Assembly (NCBI GenBank): GCA_016207625.1 | Contig: JACQPF010000341.1 | Span: 1-16,360 of the forward strand | DNA length: 16,360 nt | Direction of reading: 5' to 3' | DNA from: Elusimicrobiota bacterium | Lineage (GTDB): Bacteria > Elusimicrobiota > Elusimicrobia > FEN-1173 | In this document: positions 1-6,918 of the stretch, one piece after another | Numbering within the stretch: position 1 is the stretch's first letter | Layout of the letters: the number at the start of each line of letters is the position of its first letter | The notes under the pieces: model-generated | What the model saw: only the letters and a program-made list of their open reading frames with translations | The model's database searches: none | What the model was told of the DNA's origin: nothing | Made by a program: the position numbers and the translations under genes

Positions 1-1239
1 ACCGTGGAGTCCATCGACCATGCTCAGGTCGCGGGCGTCCCCATCGTTGTGGCCATCAACAAGTGCGACTTACCGACCGCCAATCCTCAAAGGATCAAGC
101 AGGAACTGACCAACTACAAGCTGGTCCCGGAGGAATGGGGCGGTAAGACCGTGATGATGGATGTGTCCGCGCGGCAGAAAAAGAATTTGGATAAGCTGCT
201 CGAGATGATTTTGTTGGAAGCGGAACTCCTGGAACTCAAGGCCAACCCGAACCGGCCGGCCCAAGGCGTCGTCATCGAAGCGAAACTGGATCCTCGCCGC
301 GGACCCGTGGCGACGGTGCTGGTGCAGAAAGGGACGCTCCGGGTGGGGGACGCTTTCGTCTGCGGTATGATGGCGGGCAAGATCCGCGCCCTCATCAACG
401 ACCGGGGAGAGCGAGTGAAGGAAGCGCTTCCGTCTATGCCCGTGGAGATCCTGGGTCTTTCCGGCACGCCGCAGGCCGGCGACAAGCTGTCCGTCGTCGT
501 CACGGAGCGCGAGGCCCGTGAAATCGCCGAGCGCCGGCAAGCGATCGCCGACGCGGAAACGAAAGCCAAACGCCAGCATTTGACGCTGGAGGCGATCCAT
601 GACGAGGCCGCCGCCGGCAAAGTGAAATCTTTGCCCATCATCCTAAAGGCCGACGTTCAGGGCTCGTTGGAAGCCATCCGGGACACGCTGGAGCGGCTCT
701 CCACGGAAGAGATCGCCCTCCGCGTGATCCATGCGGGGATCGGCGGCATCAATACGTCCGACGTGATCCTGGCCGACGCCTCCGACGCCGTCATCATGGG
801 GTTCAACGTCCGCCCGGATCCGACGTCCGAGGAATTGGCCCGCCGGAACGGCGTAGAAATCAAGACGTACCGGATCATCTACGACATGGCCAACGACGTG
901 AAACAGGCCTTGGAAGGCCTGCTCGAACCTATCGAAAAAGAAGTGACCACGGGGTGGGCGGAGGTCCGCCAAGTGTTCCGGATCCCCAAGGCCGGCCTCG
1001 TGGCCGGGTGCATGATCACCGAGGGGAAAGTCACCCGCGGCGCTAAAGCGCGGCTCATCCGCAACGGGGCCATCGTGTTCGACGGAACTTTCGCCGGTTT
1101 GAAGCGTTTCAAGGATGATGTGCGGGAAGTGGAAAAAGGTTTTGAGTGCGGAGTCTCTCTGTCCGGGGCGCAGGACGTCAAACCGGGCGACCGGATCGAG
1201 TGTTACATCCTCGAAAAGCAGACCCGCCGGCTGTCGTAA
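1..1239 (+). CDS. infB: Translation initiation factor IF-2, C-terminal part (5' end outside window)
   Basis: IF-2 is the GTPase that places initiator tRNA on the 30S subunit and promotes 50S joining. The reading frame is open from the first base, so the N-terminal region and the first GTPase motifs lie upstream of the window. The 412 visible residues begin inside the G domain. The G4 motif NKCD is at visible residues 20-23, followed by EEWGG and a G5-like VSAR segment. Domain II follows (GVVIEAKLDPRRGPVATVLV and on), then the helical linker and domain III (ILKADVQGSLEAI; NVRPDP). The C-terminal initiator-tRNA-binding beta-barrel contains KAGLVAGCMITEGKV and ends at the TAA stop. The variant NKCD instead of the more usual NKMD/NKID is acceptable, because the specificity Asp is kept. 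It heads the rbfA-nrnA-truB-ribF series, with 34 nt before rbfA. Identification is secure. Confidence 0.98.
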   Translation, partial: TVESIDHAQVAGVPIVVAINKCDLPTANPQRIKQELTNYKLVPEEWGGKTVMMDVSARQKKNLDKLLEMILLEAELLELKANPNRPAQGVVIEAKLDPRRGPVATVLVQKGTLRVGDAFVCGMMAGKIRALINDRGERVKEALPSMPVEILGLSGTPQAGDKLSVVVTEREAREIAERRQAIADAETKAKRQHLTLEAIHDEAAAGKVKSLPIILKADVQGSLEAIRDTLERLSTEEIALRVIHAGIGGINTSDVILADASDAVIMGFNVRPDPTSEELARRNGVEIKTYRIIYDMANDVKQALEGLLEPIEKEVTTGWAEVRQVFRIPKAGLVAGCMITEGKVTRGAKARLIRNGAIVFDGTFAGLKRFKDDVREVEKGFECGVSLSGAQDVKPGDRIECYILEKQTRRLS

Positions 1240-1273
1240 ACCCCCTTCCTCCAATCTGTCATAGAGGTGTGCC

Positions 1274-1717
1274 ATGCCATCCCGCCGGATTGTACGCGTC
1301 AATGAATTGCTCCTACAAGAGATTTCCCGAGTCGTCCTTGAACGGCAAGATCCCGAGGTGGGGTTCGTGACGTTCACGGGCGTGCAGGTCACGGACGACC
1401 TCATGCAGGCCAAAGTGTTCTATTCCGTCTTGGGCAGTGAAGCCGACCAAGCCCGCACGGCCGCCGCTTTGGAGCGCATGCGGTCTGAGATCCGGCGGAG
1501 CATGAGACGCCTGGAAAGCTTGAAGCGGATCCCGGAACTCGAGTTCATTTTCGACACCACACCGGAGCGGGCCGCGCGTGTTTTTGAGATCTTGGACCGG
1601 ATCCATCATGAGTCGCCTTCCCCGGAGGTTCCCCGGGAGAATCCCGTTGAACCACCCCGCGAGCCGAAAACCGTTCGAGGCCGAAAAAGAGATGCTTCGC
1701 GCCGCCCGCCGGAATGA
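1274..1717 (+). CDS. rbfA: Ribosome-binding factor A (30S maturation / cold shock)
   Basis: RbfA binds the 30S subunit near the 5' helix of 16S rRNA and is needed for late subunit maturation. The 147-residue product has the single KH-like domain at about residues 3-112. Recognisable segments are RIVRVNELLLQEIS at the start, the strand FVTFTGVQVTDDL, and RRLESLKRIPELEFIFDTT followed by the final helix ERAARVFEILDRI. The ATG at 1274 has a Shine-Dalgarno match (GAGGTG, 1264-1269). Residues 113-147 form a charged, proline-rich tail (PRENPVEPPREPKTVRGRKR) that is probably disordered. The tail makes the protein longer than the usual 110-130 residues. Its last codons overlap the start of the following DHH gene, which suggests translational coupling. 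Its place directly after infB is the classic arrangement. Confidence 0.96.
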   Translation: MPSRRIVRVNELLLQEISRVVLERQDPEVGFVTFTGVQVTDDLMQAKVFYSVLGSEADQARTAAALERMRSEIRRSMRRLESLKRIPELEFIFDTTPERAARVFEILDRIHHESPSPEVPRENPVEPPREPKTVRGRKRDASRRPPE

Positions 1718-2708
1718 TCACGATAGGGTCATCGCCCAGATCCTCAAAGCGGTAGAGGCGGGTCGAACCTTTTTCCTGTCCGGGCATGAGAGGCCGGACG
1801 GCGATACGGTGGGTTCCGAACTGGCTTTTGCAAGCCTCCTCCGTCGAATGGGCAAGAAGGCGGACATCTACAACTCGACTCCCGTCCCCCGCTCGCTCCA
1901 ATTCTTACCCGGTGTCCACCGCGTTAAAACCGCCGCGCGGATTGGGAAAACATACGACGTGGCCGTCATTTTTGAATGCACGGGCGCCGACCGCATGGGG
2001 AACATCATTGATTTGGACACCCAAGCGCGAACGGTCATCAACATCGACCACCACGCCCACCACAGCCATTTCGGACACATCAACCTCATCAACCCCAAAG
2101 CCTCCTCGAATTCCGAGCAGCTCTATCACGTTTTCCAGAAAGCCGGAATGCCCATCACGAAAGAGGAGGCCATGGCTCTATACGTCGGCCTGGTGACGGA
2201 CACGGGACGTTTTCAGCAGGAGAATACGAACCCCGACAGCCACGTCGTCGCGGCCGGGCTCCTCGCCACAGGGATCCACGTGGCCGAGATCTCCCGGCGC
2301 TTGTATTCCACGGCGCACGAGCCGGCGCTCAAGCTCCTGGGCCGGGCGCTGTCCCGCCAGCGGCTGGAAGCGAATGGACAAATCTCGGTGATGACGCTCC
2401 GCCGCCGGGATTTCCGCGAGACCGGGGCCGACGAAGGCGACACGGAGGACATGATCAACTACGGGCTCATGATCCCCACCGTGCAAGCCGTGGTCTTCGC
2501 CCGCGAGCTGAAGGAGAACGGGCAAGTGAAAATCAGCTTTCGCGGGAAAGGACGGGTTGACCTCTGCCGGATCGCCGTGCGCCACGGTGGGGGAGGCCAC
2601 CGGAACGCCGCCGGGGTGACCCTTTCCGGAAGCCTGGAAGTCCTGGCGGAGAAGATGGTGACTGAAATTGCAAAAACCTTGCCTCCAAAACGGGTCCGGC
2701 CTGAATAG
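1692..2708 (+). CDS. nrnA: DHH/DHHA1 phosphoesterase, NrnA-type nanoRNase / pAp phosphatase
   Basis: NrnA proteins degrade 2-5-nt RNAs and, in several species, dephosphorylate 3'-phosphoadenosine 5'-phosphate. From the ATG at 1692 the product has 338 residues, near the family's usual 310-340. DHH motif I is HERPDGDTVGS (32-42). Motif II is FECTGADRMG (94-103), with Glu95 where Asp is more usual. Motif III is IDHHAHH (118-124) and motif IV is VTDTGRF (168-174). The DHHA1 domain ends with the RHGGGGHRNAAG substrate-binding loop (297-308). The frame stays open upstream, with an ATG at 1608 and a GTG at 1578. I prefer 1692 because the conserved domain starts right after it and CGAGG (1676-1680) is a usable ribosome site; the longer starts add a basic, unconserved leader. 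It overlaps rbfA by 26 nt and truB by 41 nt. A single-domain RecJ-like exonuclease is the less likely alternative. Confidence 0.9.
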   Translation: MLRAARRNDHDRVIAQILKAVEAGRTFFLSGHERPDGDTVGSELAFASLLRRMGKKADIYNSTPVPRSLQFLPGVHRVKTAARIGKTYDVAVIFECTGADRMGNIIDLDTQARTVINIDHHAHHSHFGHINLINPKASSNSEQLYHVFQKAGMPITKEEAMALYVGLVTDTGRFQQENTNPDSHVVAAGLLATGIHVAEISRRLYSTAHEPALKLLGRALSRQRLEANGQISVMTLRRRDFRETGADEGDTEDMINYGLMIPTVQAVVFARELKENGQVKISFRGKGRVDLCRIAVRHGGGGHRNAAGVTLSGSLEVLAEKMVTEIAKTLPPKRVRPE

Positions 2709-3459
2709 CTCCTCGGAATTTCCGTCCTCCGGGCTCATCCTCCTCGATAAACCACTGGGGCCCACGTCCCACGACGCGGTGCTCTGGGCACGGAGCATCC
2801 TGAAAACGAAGCGAGCCGGACACTGCGGCGCCCTGGATCCTTCGGCCACGGGGTTGCTCCTGCTCGTGGTGGGAAACGCCGTCAAATGCCAATCCCATTT
2901 CACCTCCGAACGGAAAACCTACCGGGGGACTTTCCGTTTGGGGATGACCACCGACACCGACGACTTGACGGGTCGGCCTATGCCTCTTTTCTCGGAGGAG
3001 GAAATCCAACGACGCTTATCGGTCCTCTCGGCCCGGGACTTGGCGGAGGTCTTTCGTCAGTTCACGGGACGGATCGAACAGCGCGTCCCTCGCTACTCGG
3101 CCGTGAAAGTGCAAGGGCAGCGATTATATGAGTGGGCTCGGAAGGGCATCTCTGTTGAACTCCCCGTGAAAACCGTGGAAATCCATGCTTTCGATCTGTT
3201 GCGCTGCACGCCACCTGAAGCGGAATTTTTCGTGGAATGCTCCAAAGGCACATACATCCGCTCATTGGCGCGAGACATCGGTGAAAAGCTCGGCGTCGGA
3301 GGCGTGCTTTCCTCCCTTTGCCGGGAATCCATCGGGCCGTTCTGTCGCGGCGGCGCGTACCGATGGGGCGGTGAGCGGGACATCCGCGCGGACGACCTCG
3401 TGAAGGCGTTCATCCCGTTCCAGAAGTTCGCGGAATACGGGATCCGGTGGCCCTCATGA
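2668..3459 (+). CDS. truB: tRNA pseudouridine(55) synthase TruB, TTG start inside nrnA
   Basis: TruB isomerises U55 of the T-loop of tRNAs and also acts as a tRNA chaperone. The 263-residue product carries the family motifs in order: GLILLDKPLGPTSHD (22-36), the catalytic-loop segment GHCGALDPSATG with nucleophile Asp57, KTYRGTFRLGMTTDTDD (83-99), PRYSAVKVQGQRLYEWAR (141-158) and the RNA-contact motif CSKGTYIRSLARDIG (191-205). No ATG or GTG lies in frame before the first conserved block, so the start is taken as TTG at 2668. It is preceded six bases upstream by GGTGA (2657-2661). This places the start 41 nt inside nrnA, a strong overlap consistent with coupled translation. The TGA stop overlaps the ribF start. 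The C-terminal tail is short and I do not recognise a full PUA domain, so it looks like the shorter bacterial form. Confidence 0.96.
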   Translation: MQKPCLQNGSGLNSSSEFPSSGLILLDKPLGPTSHDAVLWARSILKTKRAGHCGALDPSATGLLLLVVGNAVKCQSHFTSERKTYRGTFRLGMTTDTDDLTGRPMPLFSEEEIQRRLSVLSARDLAEVFRQFTGRIEQRVPRYSAVKVQGQRLYEWARKGISVELPVKTVEIHAFDLLRCTPPEAEFFVECSKGTYIRSLARDIGEKLGVGGVLSSLCRESIGPFCRGGAYRWGGERDIRADDLVKAFIPFQKFAEYGIRWPS

Positions 3460-4370
3460 GACCCCGGCGGATCTCCGGGCAGGGCGCCGTGGTGACCATT
3501 GGAACGTTTGACGGCGTGCATCGTGGGCATCAGGCGATCCTCAATAAAACCGTCGAAATGGCTCGCCGCCTGAAAATCAATAGCCAGGCCGTAACGTTCG
3601 CGCGGCCGCCTCGGCTTTATTTTTTCCCGCAAAATGGGCCGAACCTGATCACCGTTTTGCCTGAGAAAGTGGAATTGTTGGAATCACGCGGCATCGATCG
3701 TGTGGAGGTTTTGAGTTTCAACAAGGCGTTTTCCGGGTTGTCCGCAGACCGATTTTTTGAAGAGTATCTCGTTAAAAAATACCGCACGCGCGCGATCGTT
3801 GTGGGGTACAACTTCGGCTTCGGCCGCTCCCGCCAAGGAGACACGCGATTCCTGGAGGACAAGGGGCGCGCGCACGGGATCCCCGTTCACGTCGCGCCTC
3901 CGGTCTGCCTGAAAGGCGTTCCCATTTCCTCCGGACTCATCCGGCAACATCTGAAGCTGGGCGAGTTGGATCATGCGAACCGAAAGCTGGGCTATTCCTA
4001 TTTCTTGTCCGGAAAGGTCGTGCGCGGCCAAGGGCGCGGGCGCACATTGGGGTTCCCCACGGCAAATTTGAAGGTGCCGGAAGAAAAACTTATCCCGCCC
4101 GGCGTTTTCGCCGTCAATACCGCCCTGCCCGACGGCCGGCATTTCAGGGGGATGTGCAATGTCGGTTTCCGACCAACAATGTCGTTGGCGAACCCGTCTT
4201 TGAGCATTGAAGTGCACCTCTTTGGTTTTCACGGGGATCTGGTGGGGGAGAGCCTTCGCGTGGAATTCGCCCGGAGAATCCGCTCGGAGAAGAAGTTTGC
4301 CTCGTGGCGGGAATTGGCCCGTCAATTGGCCCAAGACGAGCTGGCCGCAAAACGCTTCCTGACGTATTAA
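3456..4370 (+). CDS. ribF: Bifunctional riboflavin kinase / FAD synthetase RibF
   Basis: RibF phosphorylates riboflavin to FMN and adenylylates FMN to FAD. The 304-residue product has the two-domain layout. The N-terminal nucleotidyltransferase has TIGTFDGVHRGHQAIL (14-29), the flavin-side segment VVGYNFGFGRSRQGD (115-129) and ISSGLIRQHLKLGELDHAN (157-175). The C-terminal riboflavin kinase has GRGRTLGFPTANL (193-205), a NVGFRPTM segment (235-242) and SIEVHLFGF (250-258), where the Glu is the expected catalytic base. ATG 3456 forms an ATGA overlap with the truB stop and has GGTGG just upstream. An in-frame GTG at 3447 would add three residues (MAL) and cannot be excluded. It is the last gene of the housekeeping series. 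In many bacteria rpsO follows here; in this window a promoter and an unrelated operon follow instead. Confidence 0.96.
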   Translation: MRPRRISGQGAVVTIGTFDGVHRGHQAILNKTVEMARRLKINSQAVTFARPPRLYFFPQNGPNLITVLPEKVELLESRGIDRVEVLSFNKAFSGLSADRFFEEYLVKKYRTRAIVVGYNFGFGRSRQGDTRFLEDKGRAHGIPVHVAPPVCLKGVPISSGLIRQHLKLGELDHANRKLGYSYFLSGKVVRGQGRGRTLGFPTANLKVPEEKLIPPGVFAVNTALPDGRHFRGMCNVGFRPTMSLANPSLSIEVHLFGFHGDLVGESLRVEFARRIRSEKKFASWRELARQLAQDELAAKRFLTY

Positions 4371-4396
4371 CGCCTTCCTCTTTTTACGCGTTTTTT
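4369..4396 (+). terminator. Possible weak rho-independent terminator after ribF
   Basis: AACGC (4369-4373, overlapping the ribF stop codon) can pair with GCGTT (4388-4392) around a pyrimidine-rich loop of about 14 bases. A run of six T (4391-4396) follows or overlaps it. The stem is only five pairs and the loop is long, so this is weak. The position, between the end of ribF and a strong promoter, is the main argument in favour. Confidence 0.25.
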
Positions 4397-4398
4397 AC

Positions 4399-4427
4399 TT
4401 GACTTCAAAACAAGGCTGGGTTATACT
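4399..4427 (+). promoter_or_regulatory. Near-consensus sigma70-type promoter for the regulator-led operon
   Basis: TTGACT (4399-4404) and TATACT (4422-4427) are separated by exactly 17 bases. Each hexamer matches the TTGACA/TATAAT consensus at five of six positions. Transcription would start near 4434, giving a leader of about 50 nt before the ATG at 4482. It is the clearest promoter in the window. It marks the break between the ribF-terminated operon and the following eight genes. Confidence 0.75.
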
Positions 4428-4481
4428 TAGGCAAAATTATCTTTCTTGAACATCTTATCCTTATTGAAAAGTGGGTCCGAC

Positions 4482-5081
4482 ATGATTGAGAAACGGGAAA
4501 AGACCTACACCACCTTCGAAATCGCGGACATCTGCAACGTCCGCCCCACCACCGTCATCAAATGGGCCAACCAGCGCCGCATCAAAGTCTACACCACGCC
4601 CGGGGGGCATCGGCGGATCCTCGAGTCCGACCTGTTCCATTTCCTCAAGCAATACAACTTCCCTCTTCCTGAGGGTTTCGACCTTGGCCGGAAACGTGTC
4701 CTCATCATTGAGGATGAGACCGATGTGGGGCTCCTGTTAAAGAAAGCCTTCCAACGGGCGTCCAAACAGATCGATGTGCATTGGACGGACAACGGTGTGG
4801 AGGGCCTTCTCGCGGTGGGCAAAACCCCCCCGGACCTCGTGGTCCTGGACGTGGTGATGCCCATGGTGGATGGGGCCCACGTGCTCTCCACTCTGCGCGC
4901 GGACCCCAGGACGCAACAAATCAAGGTGATCGGCATGACGGGCAAACGGCTTTTAACCGACAAGTTGAAGTTCATGCAGCAGCACACGGACGCTTTTTAT
5001 TTCAAGCCTTTTAAAACAGGCGAGCTGGTCCAGAAATCTCTGGAACTCATTGGCATTGAGATGTTGACCCAAACGAAGTGA
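4482..5081 (+). CDS. DNA-binding response regulator: N-terminal MerR/excisionase-like HTH + C-terminal receiver
   Basis: This is a 199-residue predicted transcription regulator. Residues 9-58 form a MerR/excisionase-like winged helix: TTFEIADICNVRPTTVIKWA, then the basic wing VYTTPGGHRRI (36-46). Residues 71-190 form a receiver domain with the acidic pocket EDE (77-79), phospho-acceptor Asp123 in VVLDVVMPMVDG, the switch Thr153 and the conserved Lys175 in FKPF. The domain order is the reverse of OmpR- or NarL-type regulators. I recall similar HTH-receiver proteins from several environmental phyla, so the architecture is uncommon rather than new. The frame is open upstream to a TTG at 4446. 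ATG 4482 is preferred because the conserved HTH begins just after it, GTGGG lies six bases upstream, and 4446 would be only about 12 nt from the predicted transcript start. It is first in the operon, 25 nt before the ThDP enzyme. The hybrid kinase at 12367 is a candidate partner; the regulated promoters are unknown. Confidence 0.88.
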   Translation: MIEKREKTYTTFEIADICNVRPTTVIKWANQRRIKVYTTPGGHRRILESDLFHFLKQYNFPLPEGFDLGRKRVLIIEDETDVGLLLKKAFQRASKQIDVHWTDNGVEGLLAVGKTPPDLVVLDVVMPMVDGAHVLSTLRADPRTQQIKVIGMTGKRLLTDKLKFMQQHTDAFYFKPFKTGELVQKSLELIGIEMLTQTK

Positions 5082-5106
5082 ATTCACGGGGGACCGAGGC
5101 CCGCTG

Positions 5107-6864
5107 ATGAAGATCGTTGAGAATAAAGCCACCCGGCAACTCACGGCGGTGCAGCTGCTTCTCAGATATCTGGAGGCGGAGGGGGTTGGGCACATCTTCG
5201 GGATCCCGGGCGGACCGCTGATGCCCCTGTACGAAGCGATCTTCGATTTCGGAAAAATCCGCCCCATCCTCGCCAAACACGAAGAAGGCGCCGCCTTCAT
5301 GGCAGACGGCTACTCCCGTGTCGGCGGACGCCTGGGCGTGTGCTGCACCACCACCGGCCCCGGCGCCACAAACGCCCTGACGGGCATCGCCTGCGCCTAT
5401 CGGGACTCGGTGCCCATCCTCATCCTCACGGCGCAAATCGCCACCGCCGCGTTCGGAAAGGGAGCCGCCCAGGAGAGCTCTCCCTTGGGGATCGATATCG
5501 TCGACCTCTACAAAACGGTCTCGAAGGCCAGCGTGATGTTGGTTTCGCCGGAGAAGATGGGGGACATGATCCGCCACCTCCTCCGGACCGGCCTGACCGG
5601 ACGTCCCGGCCCCATCCATTTGAGCCTGCCGGCCGACATGATGAAGCGCTTCGTGCCCGGCGAGATCCGCACGCCCTCCCAATACAGGCCGCAGACGGAG
5701 ATCTTTGACCGCAAATCCGTGAAGGAGTCGGCGAAGCTCCTGTTGCGGGCCAAGCGCCCGGCGATCCTGGCCGGCTATGGGGTCCATCTCTCCAAAGCGT
5801 ACCAGGAACTGCGCACGTTGGCGGAACGCTTGAAATTGCCCGTCGCCACCACCCCGAAAGCGAAAGGCGTCTTTCCCGAAGACCACATCCTCTCCGTCGG
5901 CGTGTTCGGTCTCGCCGGGTCTCCGCAAGCGGACGCCGTGCTCCTCTCCGAAGAGACGGACCTCCTGCTGACCATCGGCACGAGTTTGGGGGAAGCCAGC
6001 ACCCATGCCTGGGACCCTCGCTTGATTCAAGGGAAGAGCCTCCTTCAGATCGATGTCGATCCCCGGGAAATCGGGAAAAATTATCCGGTGAACGTCGGGC
6101 TCGTGGGGGATGCGCGCCAAGTCCTGCTGGAGCTGAACTTCCAAGTGGAGCGGGACGCCCGATGGCTGGAGAACGCGATGGATCACGGTGAAAGGCTGGC
6201 GGCTTTGCGCGCGTTGAAAGCCATCCATCCCAGGTTCGCCGAAAGGAAGAGCCTGTTGGACGAGAGCGTCCCCTTGAAACCCCAGCGCGTCATATACGAA
6301 ATGCGCCGGGCCCTTCCCGACAACGCGATCCTGTTCGTCGACATCGGAAACGTCATGGCCTGGGCGCTGCATTATTTCACGGTTCGCGAGCCGGGGACAT
6401 TCTTCTTGAACATGGGTTTCGGATCGATGGGGCACGGCATGGCGGCCGCGATCGGGGGAAAATTAGCGGCTCCGGAAAGGCCGGTCGTCGCGCTGGTGGG
6501 CGACGGCGCCTTCGCGATGAACGGCATGGAAGTCCACACCGCCGTGGAGAACGACATCCCCGTGATCTGGGTCGTTCAGAACAACGGCGGGCACGGCATG
6601 GTCCACGTGGGCGAAACCATACAATTCAAAGGGAAATTCAACACGTCCCTTTTCAAGCACCCCCTCGACGTGGCGAAGATCGGGGAAGCGATGGGGGCCC
6701 TGGCAATCCGTGTGGAGAGGCCCGGGGAATTGGAAGAGGCCATCAAGAAAGCCTTGGAGGCGGAACGTCCCACCGTGATCGATGTGATCGTTGATCCGGA
6801 GGCGATTCCCCCGACCGCCATACGAATTGAAACGCTTGAACGATTCTTTAACCGGGATGCGTAA
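5107..6864 (+). CDS. Thiamine-diphosphate-dependent enzyme, acetolactate synthase-like superfamily, substrate unknown
   Basis: This is a complete 585-residue ThDP enzyme with the usual three domains. The Pyr domain (about 12-180) has the activating Glu59 in KHEEGAAFMADGYSR and the loop TTTGPGATNALTG. The central domain (about 200-345) includes AGYGVHL, GVFGLAGSPQADAVL and IDVDPREIG. The PP domain (about 390-565) has the Mg/ThDP motif from GDGAFA (465-470) to QNN (491-493). In true acetolactate synthases a FQE motif contributes to pyruvate specificity; here the equivalent stretch reads GAAQES (119-124), so the Phe appears to be lost. No small regulatory subunit and no ilvC or ilvD lies nearby, which argues against a branched-chain amino acid role. 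Likely chemistry is decarboxylation of a 2-oxoacid, with or without acyl transfer. ATG 5107 has GAGG seven bases upstream. Whether FAD is bound cannot be judged by eye. Confidence 0.88.
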   Translation: MKIVENKATRQLTAVQLLLRYLEAEGVGHIFGIPGGPLMPLYEAIFDFGKIRPILAKHEEGAAFMADGYSRVGGRLGVCCTTTGPGATNALTGIACAYRDSVPILILTAQIATAAFGKGAAQESSPLGIDIVDLYKTVSKASVMLVSPEKMGDMIRHLLRTGLTGRPGPIHLSLPADMMKRFVPGEIRTPSQYRPQTEIFDRKSVKESAKLLLRAKRPAILAGYGVHLSKAYQELRTLAERLKLPVATTPKAKGVFPEDHILSVGVFGLAGSPQADAVLLSEETDLLLTIGTSLGEASTHAWDPRLIQGKSLLQIDVDPREIGKNYPVNVGLVGDARQVLLELNFQVERDARWLENAMDHGERLAALRALKAIHPRFAERKSLLDESVPLKPQRVIYEMRRALPDNAILFVDIGNVMAWALHYFTVREPGTFFLNMGFGSMGHGMAAAIGGKLAAPERPVVALVGDGAFAMNGMEVHTAVENDIPVIWVVQNNGGHGMVHVGETIQFKGKFNTSLFKHPLDVAKIGEAMGALAIRVERPGELEEAIKKALEAERPTVIDVIVDPEAIPPTAIRIETLERFFNRDA

Positions 6865-6918
6865 TAAACATTATTGGCGCGTCCGTTCTTGCATCGATTT
6901 CCCATCGAGGGTGAAAAA

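Noticed and set aside
1578..1691. Longer NrnA start (GTG 1578 or ATG 1608)
   Set aside because: The added residues are basic and unconserved, would overlap rbfA by more than 100 nt, and have weaker ribosome sites than ATG 1692.
5047..6435. Long open frame of 462 codons on the - strand opposite the ThDP gene
   Set aside because: Its translation is low-complexity (rich in Arg, Gly, Pro, His, Gln) with no domain motifs. It mirrors a well-supported + strand gene and is typical of GC-rich codon bias.
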